A DNA stretch of 64,000 nucleotides from Rhizobium gallicum bv. gallicum R602sp (lineage in GTDB: Bacteria; Pseudomonadota; Alphaproteobacteria; Rhizobiales; Rhizobiaceae). This document shows, piece after piece, positions 36,449 to 45,218 of this stretch. Both the position numbers and the translations under genes were made by a program. A model generated the notes under the pieces. That model was not told the DNA's origin and did no database searches. It worked only from the letters and a program-made list of their open reading frames with translations. The number at the start of each line of letters is the position of its first letter. The stretch's first letter is position 1. The stretch lies in assembly GCF_000816845.1 (NCBI RefSeq), contig NZ_CP006880.1, positions 930,001-994,000 of the forward strand, written 5' to 3'.

Positions 36449-37264
36449 TCAGTGAGATCTCGGCGATCTCGGTTTTTCGCCTTCGGCGGCCAAGCTCTTC
36501 TTCAGGGCGTCCATGATATTGATGACATTGCCGGTCGATTTGACAGCGGGCCGTTTCTTTGCGGGCGCAGCCTGCTTGAGGCTCTTCGTCTTGTTGCGGA
36601 TCATTGTCTTCAGCCGCTTCTGAATCGGATCCTGCACCATAGAGACATTCCACTCTTTCGTCTCTTCCTTGATAAGGCGCTTCATCATGGTGAGCACCTG
36701 ATTGTCGACTTTGGTATCGAAATCGAGGTGCGCGACCGGCTCTCGGACCTCGTTGCCGTAATGCAACGTCCAAAGAATGATGCCCTTGCCTTGAGGCTCG
36801 AGAAGCACCGCCCTTTCACGGCGATAGAGCACCAGCCTTGCGATGCCAACCACGTTGTTTGCCCTCATTGCTTCGCGAATGACGCAGAAGGCCTCTGTAC
36901 CGACCTTGTCCTCCGGCGCCAGAAAATGCGGCTTGTCGTACCAGATCCAATCGATCGACCCGCGCGGCACGAAAGTATCGACGTCGATGGTACGGGTGCT
37001 TTCGAGCCCGACCTCCTCGATCTCGTCGTCTTCGAGAATGACGTAATCGTCCTCGCCCTTCGGATAACCCTTGACCTGTTCCTTTCCGGACACGGCCTTA
37101 TGGGTGACGCTGTCGACATAGCGGCTTTCGACCCGGTTGCTGGTCTTGCGATTGAGAACATGGAAGCGGACCTTATTGCTCTCGGTCGTGGCCGGCGTCA
37201 GCGAGACTGACGCCGTGACGAGCGACAGCTTGAGATAACCTTTCCAGAAAGTCTGCCGCGCCAT
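36449..37264 (-). CDS. ku: Non-homologous end joining protein Ku, second copy
   Basis: The 271-residue Ku has the family start (ARQTFWKGYLKLSLVTASVSL), FHVLNRKTSNRVESRYVDS, KEQVKGYPKGEDDYVILEDD and a basic C-terminal tail. It differs clearly from the Ku at 33 kb, so this is not a recent duplication; rhizobia often carry several Ku types. AAGGAGACGGCC precedes the ATG. It lies 10 bases after the GST gene in a unit DUF3175-GST-ku, headed by the stress promoter at 38.7 kb. Confidence 0.94.
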   Translation of the reverse strand: MARQTFWKGYLKLSLVTASVSLTPATTESNKVRFHVLNRKTSNRVESRYVDSVTHKAVSGKEQVKGYPKGEDDYVILEDDEIEEVGLESTRTIDVDTFVPRGSIDWIWYDKPHFLAPEDKVGTEAFCVIREAMRANNVVGIARLVLYRRERAVLLEPQGKGIILWTLHYGNEVREPVAHLDFDTKVDNQVLTMMKRLIKEETKEWNVSMVQDPIQKRLKTMIRNKTKSLKQAAPAKKRPAVKSTGNVINIMDALKKSLAAEGEKPRSPRSH

Positions 37265-37274
37265 GGCCGTCTCC

Positions 37275-38006
37275 TTAAGCCGCCTTGTCGAGTTCCGGAT
37301 AGTGCCGGAAAATGCCATCCTCGTTGAAAGCGATGCGCCGCTTCGATTTCAGGTAGGCGGCGATGTTCGGGCGCCTGGCCACTGCATCATGAAGGGCCGA
37401 TAGCGCCGGGTATTTCGTCTGATGACCTGCCATGCCCTTGGGGAAGGCATAGTTCAGGCCCTCAATGATCTGAAAGAGCGAGAGGTCGACATAGGTCAGC
37501 GCATCGCCGAGGATATGTTGCGGGCCTTGAGGGTTCTGCTGCAGCACCCGTTCGAAATAACCGAGGAATTTCGGGATGCGCTCCTTGATAAATTCGGCCG
37601 AGCGCGCCTTTGCCTCGTCCTTCTGATCTTCATAGTAGAGCGAGGTGGCGATCGGATGGTGCGTGTCATGCACCTCGGCGACGAAATCGGTAATCGTCAG
37701 TTGCAAGCCGTTCAACACGTAGCGCAAGCCGTCCTCCTTAGGCGCCAGACCAAGCTTCGGCCCGAGATAAAGCAGGATATTGGCAACGTGCGGGATGATG
37801 AGGTCGCCATCTTTCAAAAAGGGAGGCGCAAACGGGATATGCGGTTCTGAGCCGCTCCGCATGATGCTCATCATTGCGCTGGTTCCCCGGCTGCTGCCGG
37901 ATGCGCGTGCGACGTCCACATACTCGGTGCGCGCCTCCTCCAGCGACAGGCGGACGAATTCCCCCCGTCCCTGGATGCCGTCCCAGTAATATAGCTCGTA
38001 TGCCAT
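37275..38006 (-). CDS. Glutathione S-transferase family protein
   Basis: The 243-residue protein has an N-terminal thioredoxin-like domain (ELYYWDGIQGRGEFVRLSLEE, cis-Pro region GDLIIPHVANILLYLG) and a helical C-terminal domain with ALTYVDLSLFQIIEGL. This is the pattern of GSTs resembling the sigma/alpha class with an N-terminal Tyr. It likely conjugates or reduces electrophiles; the substrate is unknown. It is in a stress operon between a DUF3175 gene (8 bases upstream) and ku (10 bases downstream). Confidence 0.85.
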   Translation of the reverse strand: MAYELYYWDGIQGRGEFVRLSLEEARTEYVDVARASGSSRGTSAMMSIMRSGSEPHIPFAPPFLKDGDLIIPHVANILLYLGPKLGLAPKEDGLRYVLNGLQLTITDFVAEVHDTHHPIATSLYYEDQKDEAKARSAEFIKERIPKFLGYFERVLQQNPQGPQHILGDALTYVDLSLFQIIEGLNYAFPKGMAGHQTKYPALSALHDAVARRPNIAAYLKSKRRIAFNEDGIFRHYPELDKAA

Positions 38007-38014
38007 CCATTCCC

Positions 38015-38305
38015 TCAGCGCTTGGTTTCGCGGCCGAAATCGTTCCGCAGTTCTTCCTTTGCCTGTTCAAGTGTGTTCTTTTTCTTCTTCGTCAACTGGT
38101 CGCCGGCGCGGTAGATATAGAAGCTCAGCATCGACATGGCCGAGCGAAAGGGGCCAGATTTTCGGCGGCGGCTCGCCTCCGTGGAGTGTTTGATCGAAGC
38201 GGCGATCTTCCTAGGATCGTCGGATTTGAAAACGCCTTCCTTGAGGTCCATGGCGTCGCTGTGCTCGCTCACCGCTTGCGACCATCTCCTTTTCGCCTTG
38301 GTCAT
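38015..38305 (-). CDS. DUF3175 domain protein
   Basis: The 96-residue basic protein shows the DUF3175 signature: WSQAVSEHSDAMDLKEGVF, DPRKIAASIKHSTEAS, SAMSMLSFYIYRAG. The family is unstudied but recurrent beside Ku/LigD and stress genes in proteobacteria. It is the first of three closely spaced genes leading to ku, 51 bases after the KGG-type gene. Confidence 0.85.
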   Translation of the reverse strand: MTKAKRRWSQAVSEHSDAMDLKEGVFKSDDPRKIAASIKHSTEASRRRKSGPFRSAMSMLSFYIYRAGDQLTKKKKNTLEQAKEELRNDFGRETKR

Positions 38306-38356
38306 CGGAACCTGCTCGATCAGAACGGCGCACTTTGGAGGCGCGCCATTCCAATA

Positions 38357-38671
38357 TCAGTGATGGGCTTGATTTTCGTGGCGCTTGCGCGTCGCGGCTG
38401 CCTTCTTGGCGGATGCCGAACGCTCGGTTGCGGAGCGGGATGCCGATGCCGCGCCGCCTTTGCGACCGCCTTTTTCAGAGGCTGCGTGCGTGTCTTTCTT
38501 TCCGCGACCCGAACCGGACTTGTTGCCGCCGCCGCTTTCCTTGTTGACGGTAGCCCAGGCCCGGCGTTCCGCCTCTTTCTCGGAAACGCCACGTCCCTCG
38601 TATCCTTCCTCGATGTGCTCTGCCTTGCGTTTCTGCTTGTCCGTATACGTGGACTTGTCACCTCTTGGCAT
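38357..38671 (-). CDS. Basic low-complexity protein annotated in relatives as plasmid stabilisation protein
   Basis: The 104-residue protein starts PRGDKSTYTDKQKRKAEHIE and contains YEGRGVSEKEAERRAWATVN, followed by a Gly/Ser/Lys/Ala-rich tail. Homologues are commonly labelled plasmid stabilisation protein without experimental proof. They are probably disordered DNA- or RNA-binding stress proteins. GGAGGCAAAT precedes the ATG at 38671. An EcfG-type promoter lies 31 bases upstream. Confidence 0.8.
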   Translation of the reverse strand: MPRGDKSTYTDKQKRKAEHIEEGYEGRGVSEKEAERRAWATVNKESGGGNKSGSGRGKKDTHAASEKGGRKGGAASASRSATERSASAKKAAATRKRHENQAHH

Positions 38672-38701
38672 ATTTGCCTCCTCTTGTTTGGAAAGAGATT
38701 G

Positions 38702-38727
38702 AACCGCGAGGCCCTGCAAAAAGTTCC
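38702..38727 (-). promoter_or_regulatory. EcfG/RpoE2-type promoter
   Basis: On the minus strand GGAAC (38727-38723), 17 bases, then GGTT (38705-38702). It would drive the KGG-type gene and probably DUF3175, GST and ku behind it. It lies just past the end of the histidine kinase gene. Confidence 0.55.
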
Positions 38728-38773
38728 GGAGTCATGCCTGGATTTAGACGCAGGAGGAGCATGCTTGGTGCAG

Positions 38774-41497
38774 CTAAGCGATTGGCCTTTGCTGGGTCGC
38801 GGTCTTCACAGCCAGGTCGAGGGCTCTGCTGCTGAAGGGTTTCGACAGCAGGACCGAGCCGGAGAAACGGCTGGCGTCCGGAAGCTCGCTGTTTCCTGTG
38901 GCAAATACCAACCCAACGGATGGCAGTACTTCTCTTGCCTTGGCAGCGAAGGCGGGTCCTGACATGCCCGGCAAGCCGACATCGGCGACGATGATATCGA
39001 TCTTTGTATGCACCAGGATCTCGACACCCTGTTCCCCGCTTTCGACATCGATCACCTCATAACCCAGGTCGTGAAGTATTTCTGCCGTGTCCATGCGGAT
39101 GAATGCATCGTCCTCCACCAGCAACAGCTTGAGTTTGGCATGCGTGATCTCCGGGGGTGTGGTACCTGGGATGTCGGCCGGTCCGGCCGTAGCATGGAGG
39201 CGGTGGGCATTGTGAGCAAGCACCAGGCGGATCTTTCGCGCAAGCGCCTCCCGCGTATAGGGCTTGGAGAGAAGTTCAAGGCCGGGGTCGAGGCGGCCGC
39301 CATGGACGATCGAGTTTTCCGTGTAGCCGGAGGTATAGAGAACTGCGATGTTCGGCAGGCGTTGGCGCGCCATGCGCGCGAGCTCGGGGCTCTTCAACGC
39401 ACCGGGCATGACGACGTCCGTAAAGAGCACATCGATATGCGCACCGCTTTCGATAACGGTGAGTGCGCTCTGCGCATCGCGGGCCTTCAAGACGTAATAG
39501 CCGAGATCGGTCAGCATCTCGACGACGGTGGCCCGCACGCCGTCGTCGTCCTCCGCGACGAGGATGGTTTCCGTGCCGCCGACCGATGGTGGTGCCTCGT
39601 TGCTGGCCACGCGGTCCTCGGTCTGGAACGAACGAGGCAGATAGAGCTTGATCGTCGTTCCTTCTCCAACCTCGCTGTAGATCTTCACATGTCCGCCGGA
39701 TTGCTTGACGAAGCCGTAGACCATCGAAAGCCCGAGGCCAGTGCCCCTGCCTTCGGGTTTGGTGGTGAAGAAGGGCTCGAAGGCCTGCACCATGACCTCC
39801 GGCGGCATCCCGCACCCGCTATCGGTAACGGCGAGCACGACATACTGACCAGCAGTCACTTCCGGATGGATCCGGCAATAGGAATCGTCGAGAAATGCAT
39901 TACCCACCTCGATTGTCAGCTTACCGGATCCTTCCATCGCGTCGCGCGAATTGATGGTGAGGTTAAGAACCGCATTCTCAATCTGGACCGGATCGGCAAA
40001 GGTGTTCCAGAGGCCCCCGGAAACCATGGTTTCGATTTCGACCTCCTCGCCCAGCGCGCGGCGAAGCATATCATCCATGCCGGTCACGAGACGACCCATA
40101 TTGATGACCTTCGGCTCCAGCGCCTGACGACGGCCGAAGGCGAGCAAATGGTTTGCCAGCCGTGAGCCGCGCTCTACGGCGGCAAGTGCGTTTGAAATCC
40201 GCTCCTTGGCGCGACCATCGTTCGGGACGTCCTTTCCCAGGAGTTGGAGATTGCCGGAGATGACCTGCAGCAGATTGTTGAAATCATGGGCGACACCGCC
40301 CGTGAGCTTGCCAATCGACTCCATTTTCTGTGATTGCTGCAGGGCAGCCTCGGCCTGTTGGCGCTCGGCGATCTCATTGGCAACGCGCAGTTCCAGCGTT
40401 TCGTTGAGTCTACGCAGTTGGCTTTCAATGCTGCTGCGCCGGGCGATCTCCACGTCGGCAGCGTGCAGCAGCCGGGCATTGTCGATTGCGACGGCCGCCT
40501 GACCGGCAAGGCTGACAAGGCTCGCCTCCGCCGCACCGGTGAAGCGGCCGGGCTGCGCGTGGCCGAAAAAGAGGCCGCCGATGACTGCCCCGCTGCGGGA
40601 TTTTACCGGCACTGCGAGATAACTTCGTACCGGCAGGTGGCCGTTTGGCATGCCGGCATAAGGAGCGTTCTGCCCGTAACGGGGGTCAAGTAGGATATCG
40701 TCGGAACGCACGACACCTTCGCCGGTGAAGGTCGGCGCGAAGACCTTCGTATTGCGCGGCATCGGAAATTTTTCGAAGTTCTTCCGCTCGACGCCCGAAA
40801 GCGCGTAGAGCATGTAGCTTCCGCCTTCTCCGTCATCGACGTTATAAAAGAAGGCGCCAAATTCCGCTCCCGTCAATGCCACGCCGGCATCAACGGCAAT
40901 CTGTGTCAGACGATCGATATTGAGTTCGGCCGTGATTGCAGCACCGGCTGCATTGACGATCGAAAGTGCGTCGGACTTCGACCGCAGCTCTTCAAGCGCG
41001 TGACGCTCGCGCCGCTTGGCGATGACTTGCGCCGAAACTTCCATGGTCGCACAAAGCAGACCGCCAATTGCGCCTTTTTCGTCGCGAAGCGGCGTGTAGG
41101 AAAAGGTGAACCAGGTGTCCTCCGTGCGTCCGTCCCGCCGCATCGGAATGAGTAATTCCTCGAAAGTATGAGATTCGCCTTGGAGCGTGGCATGGACGAT
41201 CGGTTCGAATTGCGGCCAGATATCGCTCCAGACTTCAGTGAAGGGTTTGCCCAGCGCGCCTGGATGACGATCCGGGAATATGGGCACGTAGGCGTCGTTG
41301 TAGATGAAGGCAAGGTCGGGCCCCCAGGCGACGAATTTCGGCTGGCGCGAATTCAATACAACTTCGACAATATACCTGAGACAAACAGGCCAGCCCTTCA
41401 CAGGCCCAAGGCCTGAAACGCTGAAGTCGGCATTGCGTAGTATTTCGCCGATATTTCCGCCACCCTTCGGCCAAACGCCGTCTTCGCGTCGGGTCAT
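38774..41497 (-). CDS. Hybrid sensor histidine kinase with two receiver domains
   Basis: The 907-residue cytoplasmic protein has a PAS-like domain (about 20-160), a GAF domain (about 180-345), a HisKA domain with phospho-accepting His404 in [12 protein letters not shown], and an ATPase domain with [10 protein letters not shown] and [13 protein letters not shown]. Two receiver domains follow, with phospho-accepting Asp694 (LFTDVVMPG) and Asp839 ([12 protein letters not shown]). There are no membrane segments. GAF and PAS suggest a soluble ligand, redox or light signal, but no cofactor-binding Cys is obvious. No separate response regulator is adjacent. Confidence 0.92.
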   Translation of the reverse strand: MTRREDGVWPKGGGNIGEILRNADFSVSGLGPVKGWPVCLRYIVEVVLNSRQPKFVAWGPDLAFIYNDAYVPIFPDRHPGALGKPFTEVWSDIWPQFEPIVHATLQGESHTFEELLIPMRRDGRTEDTWFTFSYTPLRDEKGAIGGLLCATMEVSAQVIAKRRERHALEELRSKSDALSIVNAAGAAITAELNIDRLTQIAVDAGVALTGAEFGAFFYNVDDGEGGSYMLYALSGVERKNFEKFPMPRNTKVFAPTFTGEGVVRSDDILLDPRYGQNAPYAGMPNGHLPVRSYLAVPVKSRSGAVIGGLFFGHAQPGRFTGAAEASLVSLAGQAAVAIDNARLLHAADVEIARRSSIESQLRRLNETLELRVANEIAERQQAEAALQQSQKMESIGKLTGGVAHDFNNLLQVISGNLQLLGKDVPNDGRAKERISNALAAVERGSRLANHLLAFGRRQALEPKVINMGRLVTGMDDMLRRALGEEVEIETMVSGGLWNTFADPVQIENAVLNLTINSRDAMEGSGKLTIEVGNAFLDDSYCRIHPEVTAGQYVVLAVTDSGCGMPPEVMVQAFEPFFTTKPEGRGTGLGLSMVYGFVKQSGGHVKIYSEVGEGTTIKLYLPRSFQTEDRVASNEAPPSVGGTETILVAEDDDGVRATVVEMLTDLGYYVLKARDAQSALTVIESGAHIDVLFTDVVMPGALKSPELARMARQRLPNIAVLYTSGYTENSIVHGGRLDPGLELLSKPYTREALARKIRLVLAHNAHRLHATAGPADIPGTTPPEITHAKLKLLLVEDDAFIRMDTAEILHDLGYEVIDVESGEQGVEILVHTKIDIIVADVGLPGMSGPAFAAKAREVLPSVGLVFATGNSELPDASRFSGSVLLSKPFSSRALDLAVKTATQQRPIA

Positions 41498-41659
41498 TCA
41501 AACCGCCTTCATAATCGGGCCGCAACGAGGCGAATTCGCTCGGGAATTCAGGCCATCTGCCAAAGGCAAAATAGAGGCCTTTGGGCGTTCGGAAAGAGGA
41601 TTTTCGAAATAACCTTAACGTTGAAGAAGCAAGGCTACCGATCTGGACTTTCGGCTGTG

Positions 41660-41830
41660 CTATTTGCGAGAAAGCCGTTGGAAACCGGACAATGCCTTGC
41701 CGAAATTAAACAGGCGGAAGGACTGCGAGCGGGTTTCGCGGAAGACAAGGCCAACCATGTTGTCGATTGCGACGACGAGACCGAGCGCAAGGACGAGGTA
41801 GAGAAACGCGGCGAGTGATAAAATCAGCAT
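41660..41830 (-). CDS. Small membrane protein (56 aa)
   Basis: The 56-residue product starts MLILSLAAFLYLVLALGLVV, one membrane segment, then a basic tail (FRETRSQSFRLFNFGKALSG). GGGCGGAG precedes the ATG directly. It begins 8 bases after the stop of another tiny membrane peptide. No family is recognised. Confidence 0.5.
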   Translation of the reverse strand: MLILSLAAFLYLVLALGLVVAIDNMVGLVFRETRSQSFRLFNFGKALSGFQRLSRK

Positions 41831-41838
41831 CTCCGCCC

Positions 41839-41916
41839 TCACAACGGCGCGATCAAAATGTAGCAACCCGCCACGATAAGCGAAACGAGAATAGTGTCGA
41901 AGTAACCCCTATTCAT
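41839..41916 (-). CDS. Tiny membrane peptide (25 aa)
   Basis: MNRGYFDTILVSLIVAGCYI followed by LIAPL is a single hydrophobic helix of 25 residues. GGGAGG lies at ideal spacing before the ATG (41916). A GGAAC-N16-TGTT promoter-like site lies 25 bases upstream. It resembles KdpF-size peptides, but no kdp genes are nearby. The call rests on the ribosome-binding site, promoter and hydrophobicity. Confidence 0.45.
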   Translation of the reverse strand: MNRGYFDTILVSLIVAGCYILIAPL

Positions 41917-41940
41917 GGCAGGCCTCCCATTTTCGCCATT

Positions 41941-41965
41941 AACAGCCGACGAGAAAATTGGTTCC
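41941..41965 (-). promoter_or_regulatory. EcfG/RpoE2-type promoter for two tiny membrane peptides
   Basis: On the minus strand GGAAC (41965-41961), 16 bases, then TGTT (41944-41941). Confidence 0.5.
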
Positions 41966-42158
41966 GCCATTGCTGGCCGTTTTGCAGCCTTTTTTGAAGC
42001 GGACACCGCTTTTAGGGTCTTCGGCCGATCTGTCCCTCACGTCAGAACGTTCCACGCTTTACAGACACCCTAAAGCGCAATTAATTCAGTCATATGACAA
42101 CAGCTGCGGGCGCAGCTGGCGCAGCGTCCGCATCTTGAAACTCAAATATCGAATGCGG

Positions 42159-42413
42159 TCAGGCAGACTTGCGGCTGACGGCACGCTTCGGAGCCGGCTT
42201 TGCAGCGCCGTTGCTTTTCGTCCCGGGGGGTGCGGTGCGTTTGCCCCTGGTCTTGACTTCCTTGCCGTCCTTCGACGCAGCAGAGCCTTCGAGCTTTTCA
42301 CGCTCTTTCTTTGCCTGCTCCCAATGTATGGAATCTCGTCCGGTAGGATGTCCCTCTTCTTCCCAGAGGGCGTATGCACGTTTTTTAATCCACTCTTCCC
42401 GAGTTTCTGTCAT
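42159..42413 (-). CDS. DUF2934 domain protein
   Basis: The 84-residue protein begins with the DUF2934 motif (REEWIKKRAYALWEEEGHPTG followed by HWEQAKKE) and ends in a Lys/Ala/Pro-rich tail (AAKPAPKRAVSRKSA). The family is of unknown function and frequent in rhizobia, often in stress regulons. A perfect EcfG-type promoter is 33 bases upstream. Confidence 0.88.
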   Translation of the reverse strand: MTETREEWIKKRAYALWEEEGHPTGRDSIHWEQAKKEREKLEGSAASKDGKEVKTRGKRTAPPGTKSNGAAKPAPKRAVSRKSA

Positions 42414-42445
42414 CGCTGATCTCCAGTCACATCATCCCGCAGTCA

Positions 42446-42470
42446 AACGCTAGACTGGGCCGATGGTTCC
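42446..42470 (-). promoter_or_regulatory. EcfG/RpoE2-type promoter for the DUF2934 gene
   Basis: On the minus strand GGAAC (42470-42466), 16 bases, then CGTT (42449-42446), an exact consensus match. Confidence 0.65.
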
Positions 42471-42545
42471 AGAGGAAGCGGGGATATTCAAGAAGAATTT
42501 TGACACGATGCAAAATAAATTCTGCAATGCAGCATAAAATGCCGG

Positions 42546-43187
42546 TCAACCGACCTGAAATGCTACGGCCTTGGCCAGATCCTGCACGAAATGCTCGCGG
42601 TTTGCGCGGGCATCTTCCTCGTCACGAATGCGCAGAAGGTAAGAAGGATGAATGGTCACCAGAACCGGAGGATGGTTGGCCGGCTGAAGAACATGGCCCC
42701 GCTCGGCGGTGACCTTCACTTTAGCGCCGAGCAGCGAATAAAGTGCTGTGGCACCCAGCGCAACGACGAGTTTCGGCTGCAGAATATCGAGCTCGGCACC
42801 AAGCCACCACGCGCAGCGCTGGATCTCTCCGGCATTTGGCTTGGAATGCATTCGGCGCTTGCCGCGCAGCTCGAATTTGAAGTGCTTGACGGCATTGGTG
42901 ACGTAGCAGCGGGAGCGGTCGAGGCCCGCCTCTTTCAGACACTGATCGAGCAGGCGTCCAGCCGGGCCGACAAAGGGCTTGCCCGCCAGGTCTTCCCTGT
43001 CTCCGGGCTGCTCGCCAACCAGCACGATCTCGGCCGTGGGCGGGCCTTCGCCGAAGACGAGCTGAGTGGCGTTCTTGTAAAGGTCACAACGCGTGCAGTG
43101 TTCGGCCTGCCGCTTCAATTGATCGAGGCCTTTTGCCTCTGCATTCTCAAGTGTGAAGGCCGGACCGAATTTGGGCACGATGGTCAT
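42546..43187 (-). CDS. UdgX-type uracil-DNA glycosylase
   Basis: The 213-residue protein is a family 4-like uracil-DNA glycosylase. It has the four iron-sulfur cysteine positions (HCTRCDLY and others), GEQPGDREDLAGKPFVGPAG, and HPSYLLR near the C-terminus. The insertion GKRRMHSKP with His114 is the hallmark of UdgX, whose histidine forms a covalent bond to the abasic sugar after uracil release. So it probably tags uracil sites by crosslinking rather than turning over. An EcfG-like site is upstream and treZ is divergent. Confidence 0.88.
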   Translation of the reverse strand: MTIVPKFGPAFTLENAEAKGLDQLKRQAEHCTRCDLYKNATQLVFGEGPPTAEIVLVGEQPGDREDLAGKPFVGPAGRLLDQCLKEAGLDRSRCYVTNAVKHFKFELRGKRRMHSKPNAGEIQRCAWWLGAELDILQPKLVVALGATALYSLLGAKVKVTAERGHVLQPANHPPVLVTIHPSYLLRIRDEEDARANREHFVQDLAKAVAFQVG

Positions 43188-43216
43188 GGAGACTTCCTTC
43201 TTTCGCCTTCATCTGC

Positions 43217-43241
43217 AACCGATCCACGCGGTGTTTGTTCC
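43217..43241 (-). promoter_or_regulatory. EcfG/RpoE2-type promoter for udgX
   Basis: On the minus strand GGAAC (43241-43237), 16 bases, then GGTT (43220-43217). It ends 29 bases before the start at 43187. Confidence 0.5.
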
Positions 43242-43247
43242 AGCCTG

Positions 43248-43273
43248 GGAACAAGTAGCGCCCTTCATGCCTT
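43248..43273 (+). promoter_or_regulatory. Possible EcfG/RpoE2-type promoter for treZ
   Basis: GGAAC (43248-43252) then 17 bases and CCTT (43270-43273). The -10 is poor. Its -35 is back to back with that of udgX, GTTCCAGCCTGGGAAC (43237-43252). Confidence 0.35.
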
Positions 43274-43315
43274 TGAAGAGGAGTTTTAAGCACTCATGTC
43301 GGTCAGGGGCAATTT

Positions 43316-45142
43316 ATGCATCAGGTTTCGAAAGCAGGCTCTGCGGCGCAAGGCCAAAAAAGCTGGGGTCCTAAGATCGGGGCGAACGGCGTCGATTTTC
43401 GCATCTGGGCGCCGGGGCAAAAGAACATGACACTCCGTTCGTGCGGGAAAGACAGGCTTATGAACCGGTCCGCCGACGGCTGGTTTGAACTGACGGTTGC
43501 AGAGGCAAAGGTGGGCGACGCATATGCCTTCGTTCTTGGAGATGGCAGCGCCGTGCCCGACCCTGCTTCTCGGGCGCAGGCCGGTGATGTGCACGGTCCG
43601 TCGCTGATCGTGGAGCCTTCCTATCAGTGGGTGAATGACGCCTGGAAGGGAAGGCCCTGGGAAGAGGCGGTGATCAGCGAAATCCATGTCGGCGCCTTCA
43701 CAGGGGAGGGCACCTTCAAGGCGGCCGCTGAAAAACTCGGCCATCTCGCCGAGATGGGCTGTACGGCAATCGAAGTCATGCCCGTCGCGCAATTTTCAGG
43801 AACGCGCGGATGGGGCTATGACGGCGTCCTGCACTATGGCCCGCATTCAGCTTACGGAACGCCGGCCGACTTCAAGGCATTCATCGACGCAGCACATGGC
43901 CACGGCCTCATGGTGCTGCTCGACGTTGTCTATAACCATTTCGGCCCGGATGGAAACTACTTGCACGGGTATGCGCCCGAGTTCTTCCGCTTCGATCGCG
44001 ATACGCCGTGGGGTGCGGCGATCGATTTCGGACAGGAGCCGGTGCGCCGTTACTTCGTCGATAATGCACTCTATTGGATCGGCGAATTCCGGCTCGATGG
44101 CCTGCGGCTCGATGCGGTGGAGCAGATTTACGATACGTCGAAGCAGCATATCCTCAAGCAGCTGTCGGCGGAAGTCGGCAACGCCTTTGCCGATCGAGCG
44201 GTCCATCTCGTCGTCGAGGATCAGCGCAATCTCGTGAGCTTGCTCGAGCGGGACGGCGGCGGAAGGGTCAAGACCTTTACAGCGGAATGGAACGATGACT
44301 TCCATCACGTCACTCACATCATCGCGACCGGCGAAACCGACGGCCACTATCGGCCCTTTGCATCCGATCTTTGGGAAAAGACGAGACTCGCGATGCAGCA
44401 CGGCTTTGTGTTTCCAGACCGTGGCAATCCGCCTGAAGTGCCGAAGGGTGAGCGGGTCTATCTCCCGCCGCAGGCCTTCATCAACTTTCTCCAGAACCAC
44501 GACCAAGTTGGCAACCGTGCCTTCGGCGAGCGCTTGGTCAGCCTTGCACGTCCCGACATCGTCGAGATGATGGCCGCGATCTTGATTCTCTCGCCCCAGG
44601 TCCCCTTCCTCTTCATGGGGGAGGAGTACGGCGAGACGCAGCCGTTTCACTTCTTCAGCGACTACGACGGCGAACTTGGCGAGATTGTCCGCAAAGGGCG
44701 GGCGGCGGAAGCGGTAGGTTTCGGTGGTCTGAAGGAAGGCAAGACACCGGACGATTTGCCGGATCCGAACGCAGTCTCGACCTTTGCGCATTCAAAGCTT
44801 CAATGGCAGCGGCTCGACAGTGACGAAGGCATACGCTGGAAGACTTATGTACGCGAGCTCATCGGCCTGCGGCACAGCTATGTCGTGCCGTTGTTGAAGA
44901 AGCCGGGACGCGTCGCAAGCACGGCGTTGGAAAGCGTCGATGGGGCGCTGGCAATCGACTGGACCTTTGGCACCAGCAAGCTGGAGCTTCGTGCCAACCT
45001 GGCCGATACTCCGCTCGCCGTGCCGGCTTTCGACGGTGCGGCAATCTTTAATCGCCTCGGCCGCAACGTTGATCAGCCGGGAGATGGCAAGCTTGCATCC
45101 GGTTCTGTGGTGTTTGCGATCGATCCTCGGCTGGTAAAATAG
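43316..45142 (+). CDS. treZ: Malto-oligosyltrehalose trehalohydrolase
   Basis: The 608-residue GH13 enzyme releases trehalose from maltooligosyl-trehalose, the second step of the TreY-TreZ route from glycogen. An N-terminal CBM48-like domain (GVDFRIWAPGQKNMTLR) precedes the barrel with EIHVGAFTGEGTF, LLDVVYNHFGPDGNYL, DGLRLDAVEQI (nucleophile Asp) and VVEDQRN (acid Glu). FLQNHDQVGNRAFGERL is typical of TreZ. No treY is in the window. Together with glgX at 12 kb it suggests glycogen-to-trehalose conversion under stress. The start may instead be a slightly later codon. Confidence 0.92.
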   Translation: MHQVSKAGSAAQGQKSWGPKIGANGVDFRIWAPGQKNMTLRSCGKDRLMNRSADGWFELTVAEAKVGDAYAFVLGDGSAVPDPASRAQAGDVHGPSLIVEPSYQWVNDAWKGRPWEEAVISEIHVGAFTGEGTFKAAAEKLGHLAEMGCTAIEVMPVAQFSGTRGWGYDGVLHYGPHSAYGTPADFKAFIDAAHGHGLMVLLDVVYNHFGPDGNYLHGYAPEFFRFDRDTPWGAAIDFGQEPVRRYFVDNALYWIGEFRLDGLRLDAVEQIYDTSKQHILKQLSAEVGNAFADRAVHLVVEDQRNLVSLLERDGGGRVKTFTAEWNDDFHHVTHIIATGETDGHYRPFASDLWEKTRLAMQHGFVFPDRGNPPEVPKGERVYLPPQAFINFLQNHDQVGNRAFGERLVSLARPDIVEMMAAILILSPQVPFLFMGEEYGETQPFHFFSDYDGELGEIVRKGRAAEAVGFGGLKEGKTPDDLPDPNAVSTFAHSKLQWQRLDSDEGIRWKTYVRELIGLRHSYVVPLLKKPGRVASTALESVDGALAIDWTFGTSKLELRANLADTPLAVPAFDGAAIFNRLGRNVDQPGDGKLASGSVVFAIDPRLVK

Positions 45143-45218
45143 CAGCGCGGAGATTTTCGCGTTTTGAGGGAGCGGTGGCGAATTGAACGCCGCCGCTTTC
45201 CAGCTATATCTTCCTCCA

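Noticed and set aside
39008..40165. Long plus-strand open frame (385 codons)
   Set aside because: It is antisense to the hybrid histidine kinase with intact HisKA, ATPase and receiver motifs.
41839..41916. KdpF
   Set aside because: Size and hydrophobicity fit, but no kdpABC genes are near and the sequence is not similar.
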